From assembly GCA_900073065.1 (NCBI GenBank), contig FJOG01000003.1:3266723-3330722 (forward strand): a DNA stretch of 64,000 nt, read 5' to 3'. Of the stretch, positions 58,518-64,000 are shown piece after piece; position 1 is the stretch's first letter; each line of letters starts with the position of its first letter. The position numbers and the translations under genes are program-made. This stretch comes from Phialocephala subalpina (lineage: Eukaryota > Ascomycota > Leotiomycetes > Helotiales > Mollisiaceae). Under the pieces are notes generated by a model, which saw nothing but the letters and a program-made list of their open reading frames with translations, was not told the origin of the DNA and ran no database searches.

Positions 58518-61096
58518 ATGGCTGATATTTTGGACTGGCTGTCGCCCGACCAGTGGTACATTCTTCGTACTGAGCTCGAGGCACGCATCCAGTCTCATGA
58601 GGCCTCTGAAATCGGCACGGCTGATCAGGCTCACTATGGAGGTCAGCCCCCAACAGAGTCCTATTTTCCTCAATCTATCATTTCAGGTAGTTATATCAAC
58701 AGTAGATCCCACCACCAGTCTGAAAACTTGGAGGCCACTGTTCAAACGGAGGTGCAGCCAGTTTCAGGTGGCATCCCGCCAGTCTCAGCCGCCTTAAACC
58801 TCGGAGTCTCCGCGAATCAAGAAATTGAAACATTGGGACTAGGTAAACCTCCAGAATAGTTGTTTGCATGGTATTTATGCATACTCATGTGCTTTAGGAC
58901 GAGATCTGTTTCCCCCGCAATTGAACGGGGCAGAAGCTCCAGGCTTGGTTCAGGCACAGCAGAATTGGGCAAGCGAAGCTACAGCCGAGACAGCATTCTC
59001 CGAGAATAACAGCCTCTCTTTTGAAAATTGTCCCCCACCAACTTTGGGCCCACTTGGTTGTGGGGATGTCTCCCAACTGCAGTTTAGAGGGCAAGCGCAA
59101 GATGTTGCCTCGAACACATATCCGTCTTTCCCGGCAGAAATCGATTTCACTTGGCAACATGGAGCGGCAACAGCCCCCATGAAATCGAATTTCGCACCTA
59201 CCGAACCTATGCCACAGCCAGACACCCTTCTGCACCTCCGACCTTATGCTGCAATTGGCCATTCGCTCGATAGAAGTCTTCCAGAGCTCAATGAGTTCGA
59301 GCCAGCTCCAAATGGAACGAGAGTCATTGTATCCGGAGTTTCGCAGCCTGCCACCTTCCATCCATACTCACAAGTCTCTCCGATATACGAACGCAGTGAG
59401 GATGTATCTTCCATGGACTTCGGATTGGCAGAATCGGAATTGAAGATGATCGAACGGCAAAAGAGCCAGGGCTCACGGTCTCGCGGCAACGCGCAAGCCA
59501 GAGCCAGGACAAAACTGCACGATGAGATGGGCAATGCAAGCAATATGAAGAGTGGAGTGAAGAAAAGAAAGACGGAGAAGAAGTTCCCAGACAGATCTCA
59601 GAAACACGATGCAAATCGAGTACGAATGAACGGAGGAGCATGCGCACGATGTAAAAAGCAAAAAATTAAGGTAAGAGTGAATTAGGTGCCGTGGAGTAAT
59701 TGCTAAGCACTCCTTAGTGTACAATTAACCCAACAAACCCAGACGGCCCTTGCCTCACATGCCTTTTAGGTGGTGCCACTTTGGACAGACAACCAGAATG
59801 TTTGCGGGGGAAGATTATAGAGATAGTCTTATTCCGTAAGTATGTGGACCCTGACTACGGAAGGCCAGAGTTCTCCAAACATTTTGACATCGGTACTGGC
59901 ATCTTGAAGCCATTCAAGGGTTGGGATTCCGAGGTGAAGATCGTTGAATTCACCCGCGGCTTCGGTCCAACAATCCGTTTGCCCGTTCACAAAGCAAAGA
60001 CCCTCGATCAAACAGATATCCCTGAATCTCAACGATCTATCTATGAATGTCCGTGGGCATTTGCCGATTTCCCAAAGGCCGTCAAGGACTTTGGCCCCTT
60101 CCTTTTGTGGAGCATCAAGGAGGAGATAATGAACAGAATTCAAAAAACAAAGAGACCGATTGCTTTCTCGATCGTTGGTAAGGCGTATCAGTTGGCTACT
60201 GCAGAGGAAGGACCGGTATGATGATTCCCTTCCTTATCTTGACATTGAAATTGATGCGCTATAGTCCCTCTTACTCCAGAGGGTCCTCATGGTGTGGAGC
60301 GGGTCGCGCCATATTGAGGGAGGATGGCACTTCCATGGATCTGAAACTTTGGACCTACAAATCAATCACGAAGGCAAAGTCCCTCTCACTGCCGCCCCTA
60401 TTCTCGACGCCGAGGTTTCATCGATAATCGTCAAATATCACCTTGCAGAAGCACGGGAATCGGCTTTAAAAGAGATTCAGAGGTTACTGGATGCAAACAA
60501 CGCAACCCGAAGGAAACATATGTTTGAGCTGTTTCTGGCATACTTTATCTTGCTAGACAACTGCGAGTGTATAATGAAACACCAAAGGAAATGGGCAATG
60601 CATAACAACTCCCCAGTATGTAATCCAAAGGCTCTCTGAGCTTTCTGCTCATGGACGCGTAGTTCTGGTACACCCCGCAAATGGTTGAGCTTGTTGAAGG
60701 TATCCTTCGTGCTGTGAAAATGATACTTCGCGTCTGGCGCAGTGATCTGAAAGGCCAATTTATCTTCGACCCAGACTGGGATCCCAATTATGGACCTAAA
60801 ATTGCGGACTTCACTGATGAACAACTCAGTTTTATCAAAGGGTTGGGAAAGAGACTCGGTGGGAAAGGTATAGATTCACCCCAACCATCTCTGACCATGA
60901 TGGGCTAACATACTTTTCAGAGAGGTCAACAGTCTTCAATCGATTATTCCAGAATTGGGAAAATTACGACAGGGATTACTGCTTTACTGGGCAATTGTTC
61001 GTTCCGGATTGGCTCCAAATGCCTACCATGCCAAAATCTCCATCAGCACCAAAACCTACACGCCCTAGTATCAATAATCCCATCTCGTTTTTCTAG
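58518..61096 (+). CDS. Zn2Cys6 transcription factor with mid-protein zinc cluster
   Basis: Six exons (58518-58842, 58898-59670, 59718-60215, 60265-60615, 60663-60867, 60921-61096) give about 775 residues. The N-terminal 330 residues are Pro/Ser/Gln-rich. A basic region (KSGVKKRKTEKKFPDRSQKH) leads to ACARCKKQKIK, and after an intron to CTINPTNPDGPCLTC and a sixth Cys in QPECLRG, so the binuclear cluster spans the exon 2/3 junction. Downstream, WAFADFPKAVKDFGPFLLWS and the helical LAEARESALKEIQRLLDANN and MVELVEGILRAVKMILRVWR form the regulatory part. The tail is Pro/Ser-rich and ends NNPISFF. All splice phases close. Divergent from the kinase-like gene, with CCGGTTTT boxes in the shared promoter. 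Confidence 0.85.
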
Positions 61097-63880
61097 TTTC
61101 TAACGATCCTCCTTGCGAGACTATTCTTGCTCATTAATGTTTGGGAGGGCGTAAAGGGAAAGTCGGATCTGTCGGCAATTCAAAGTTTCTCTCCTCGAGC
61201 GCCGTTTCCTGAGGCAACATTATGATTTGGAGGGTGTCTGCTTAAATTTACATTTTCGGCGTCCAAAGGAGCATGAAGCACGGATCATAGATAATGTATT
61301 TAACGCATCATGGATGAAATGAACCACTTATTGAATATATCATTCACGTACTGTCTCACCGTTCACTCGAGTTGAGATCCATGTCAGAATAAAATACGGA
61401 TTTGCCAAGGTCCGTTGATCTGCAGACACATCATGTGAAAGGCTTTGCCTTCGTGTTGTTTCAATCTGTATTTCTTGCCCATAAACCTGATTTCAAATAC
61501 ACACAGTGAATGAGAGCCATGAAAATTCGAAGCGGTGCTAGCTGCAGCGAATGTAGAAATTAAATCACCCATCGTCCCGTTTATTGCCCACCAAAACACA
61601 TCATCAGACACTGCGAAAGATTGAGACACGCTGATAAACTATCCCAGCTCCATCTGCTGTCGCGCTTTTCGCTTATTTCCTCCTCAACCTCCTTGACCTG
61701 GCTCCAATTGCTGCTCGAGCATCGCGTCGGCAAAGAATGGCCCACTGCAGCCGTGGCAAAAAAAATGCCTTCAATGGCTGTTAAAAATTTCATCCATCTT
61801 GAGCGCAATGAAGACTGGAAAAATCTTACTTTTTGAGTATGTCTCGACTATGTAAATCTGCCCATACGAAGAGGAGAGTGATGGCATGATTGTATTGCTG
61901 ACAGATGTGGTTTTCGATGAGCATAGAGGTGATTGCTGTTTTAACTCCAAAATTTGAGCATACTGTTTTCATCAGAGAAATTTCGATTCCTGTTATACGT
62001 TTGAGTGTAAAGAAAACTATTATCATACTTCTAAGGTATTGGCACAGTGCGTGTTTCTGTGGCCGGTTCTCAGAGTCGCACCAATCTCATTCAAGGGCAC
62101 TAATAAAACACCCCATGACTGTTCGTGTGCAGGCTCAGGGCCCCGCAATCCCGGTTTTGCACAGGCGGTTGTCAAAAGGACGGCTAACGAGTAACACGAT
62201 CAGTCAGCACACCGAGGCCCACGTGGTGCAGGGCTTTTCTTACCGAAAGTCGCAAAAAGCAACTACAACTTCATATTACTTTCTGATTCCCCGGTTTTCT
62301 TCCAAAACTCAGATACTTCCGATTCCGGGCTCACCGCAAACTCCTGATTAGTTTCAAAAGCGACCGCTCCCTTGCATATGATTCAAGTTTACATGTGCCA
62401 GTGCTCGTCACATAACCAAGCAAGCGCCTTGTCGTCTGAAGACGCGAATCAATATCCCAGTGGACAAACCGGATATATTTTGATTGTGACAGCGACGACT
62501 GTTGTGCTCCGGAGGACTTCCTTTCCCGCCTAGGTGAGCGTGAAGCACACTCGGCAACGACGTCCGCCATGCAATACTTGCTCTTCATGAGCCGCACTCC
62601 CATTTCGGAATGTTTGCATGTCAGAGAGAACCGGGAATTGCTTTCCATCTTCTTAGCGTTTCATCACGAGCCGGGCTCAAACGCACCAGCAACCTGAGGC
62701 TCAAGATCAACTCTCAGGCTTTCGGTACCAGTCCCTAGTGGGATATCATCCCCCGATTCTTGCAACGGCGCTGTGAGTCCACGAGGCTGTGAAAATGTCA
62801 GATCTGTGGAATATCCATATCTGCCACATCTGCTCTCGGAATTTATTTCAAGGTGCTGGTGGATGAAAACTTCCTTTCGTAGTCCAGTTCTACTTGGCAT
62901 CCCAGACCTTCACCAAAGCGAGATGCCGCTTGTGAGTCACTGCCAGAAGTATCTCTGGATCTGTATCCAGGATGCTAATAAGCAGCTACCCGTCTTGGCA
63001 AAAAGTACCCTCTTCAGGTACTGACACAATACCCGACGCCACAAATTAGGGTAACTGTTGGTTCCTGTCCCGACGACAATCGGAGCAATCGTCGATTGAA
63101 GCTTATACTGTTCTTGTCCTATGCCTCCTTTATCCTTGTCCTTTCGCGTCACTTCAGTTCCTGCTAGGTTTTCGTCGCTTTGCCACAGATACCACTGAAT
63201 TTTTCGATCGTGATCAAGTCAAATTTCGCACCGAATCCTTCAACAGAATCCGGTCTGGTCTGGAAGTGGGGCATCAAAACCGGACATCGAACCGGGCCAG
63301 GCTCAAAAAGCCATGAAAGAGATCCAGAATGCACAGTGTGCTGTATCGGATCGAGATCTTGAGGCGATACTGCTTGTTCTCAGCTCATCATGGGAGTTCG
63401 CTTGGTCGAAAAATGACACTTGGAATCCTGTTTCAGTGTAGAGCCCACATCACGACAGAGATCGAAGGAAAAGGCATCGAGATGCGATACCACAGTAGCA
63501 GTATTCTTTCAGCTGGTGTGAGATCAAGTGGGCGACCGGTTACTTTTCAGGAGCGATAGCATGCTCAGAACAGGTGCCATAGGTTGATGTAAACTGGCAG
63601 CATGATTAGCCGGTTGGTGACGCTCTAGGAGGAAATATCGAATGCAGGACTGGAAGAGGGGAGTGAAATGAAACCGCTGATAGAAGGCAACCTCGTGTTA
63701 TTTAAGAAGTGCTGAGGTCATTCATCCTCGTTTTGAGTGATCCTGTCACATCTTTTTTGTCTTACTATTCTTTGACGCAAGACAATTGTAGCACAATTCT
63801 GCTTCCCATCATCGACTTCCACACCTAAACCCCAGGCTTCGACGCAATTGTCTTCCTGACGGCTCACCGCATCTTGCAAA
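61097..63880. other. Gene-poor region with scattered CCGGTT motifs
   Basis: About 2.8 kb with only short, unconvincing ORFs. CCGGTT or its complement occurs at 62063, 62151 (CCGGTTTT), 62291 (CCGGTTTT), 62467, 62629, 63276 (AAAACCGG), 63290, 63536 and 63610, far denser than in the rest of the window. It may be a long promoter for the gene starting near 63881. Confidence 0.5.
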
Positions 63881-64000
63881 ATGTTTCATAAAAACATGAA
63901 TTTCGTTGGCTTCACTGACGTTGGCTTGATTGGGGTTGATACTTCACTTGTACCTGTGAGTTTTGATCCTCCTCGACATCCCACAGATTCAATTCCTCTA
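63881..64000 (+). CDS. Possible first exon of a gene cut by the window edge
   Basis: ATG 63881 opens a frame (MFHKNMNFVGFTDVGLIG) that runs to the end of the window. It is preceded by a TTATTTAAG element (63698) and a long CT-rich leader, as in fungal promoters. A GTGAGT at about 63956 could be a donor. Too short to identify. Confidence 0.3.
   Translation, partial: MFHKNMNFVGFTDVGLIGVDTSLVPVSFDPPRHPTDSIPL

Overview
The window is nuclear DNA of a filamentous ascomycete (Pezizomycotina). The evidence is many short introns (about 45-110 bp, GTAAGT-like donors, occasional CTAAC branch sites), Zn2Cys6 and fungal C2H2 regulators, fungal transporter families, and an AT-rich block that looks RIP-mutated. 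Leotiomycetes would fit, but that is inference. One assembly gap of 419 N lies at 51573-51991. No rRNA, tRNA or CRISPR was recognised. Splice sites were assigned by eye.

Layout. 1-4.6 kb: housekeeping genes, a truncated IMP4 divergent from UPF1/NAM7. 5-7.4 kb: a small unknown gene and a decayed gene. 7.8-14.1 kb: an allantoate-permease-type MFS gene with an in-frame TAG, divergent from an unusual gene fusing an old-yellow-enzyme (OYE) domain to an FMO/Baeyer-Villiger-like monooxygenase. 15.2-22 kb: a sugar-use group of alpha-glucoside-type transporter, secreted GH27 alpha-galactosidase and Zn2Cys6 regulator. 23-26 kb: a membrane-anchored lectin-like protein and an unknown gene. 26.5-41.2 kb: three FAD monooxygenases (two salicylate-hydroxylase type, one phenol-hydroxylase type), an SDR and a C2H2 plus fungal-TF regulator, interrupted by a SET gene and a decayed gene. 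This suggests aromatic-compound metabolism. A perfect 250-bp tandem duplication sits between the last monooxygenase and the regulator.

41.7-46.4 kb: two more SET-domain paralogs, one with a long repetitive N-terminus carrying a ubiquitin-interacting motif. 46.6-48.3 kb: AT-rich, RIP-like DNA. 48.6-54.4 kb: a regulator with a central Zn2Cys6-like cluster, the gap, and a TauD-type dioxygenase. 56.2-61.1 kb: a fungal kinase-like protein divergent from a Zn2Cys6 regulator. Their shared promoter carries repeated CCGGTTTT boxes, and the same motif recurs in the gene-poor 61.1-64 kb stretch.

Best candidates for something new: the OYE-FMO fusion, whose OYE half lacks the usual catalytic residues; the CCGGTTTT motif array around the kinase/regulator pair; and the cluster of SET paralogs with a CxCG insert and, in one, a UIM. 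Several genes carry single disruptions, many explicable by C-to-T changes. They could be decay, RIP-like mutation or assembly error, and each needs checking.
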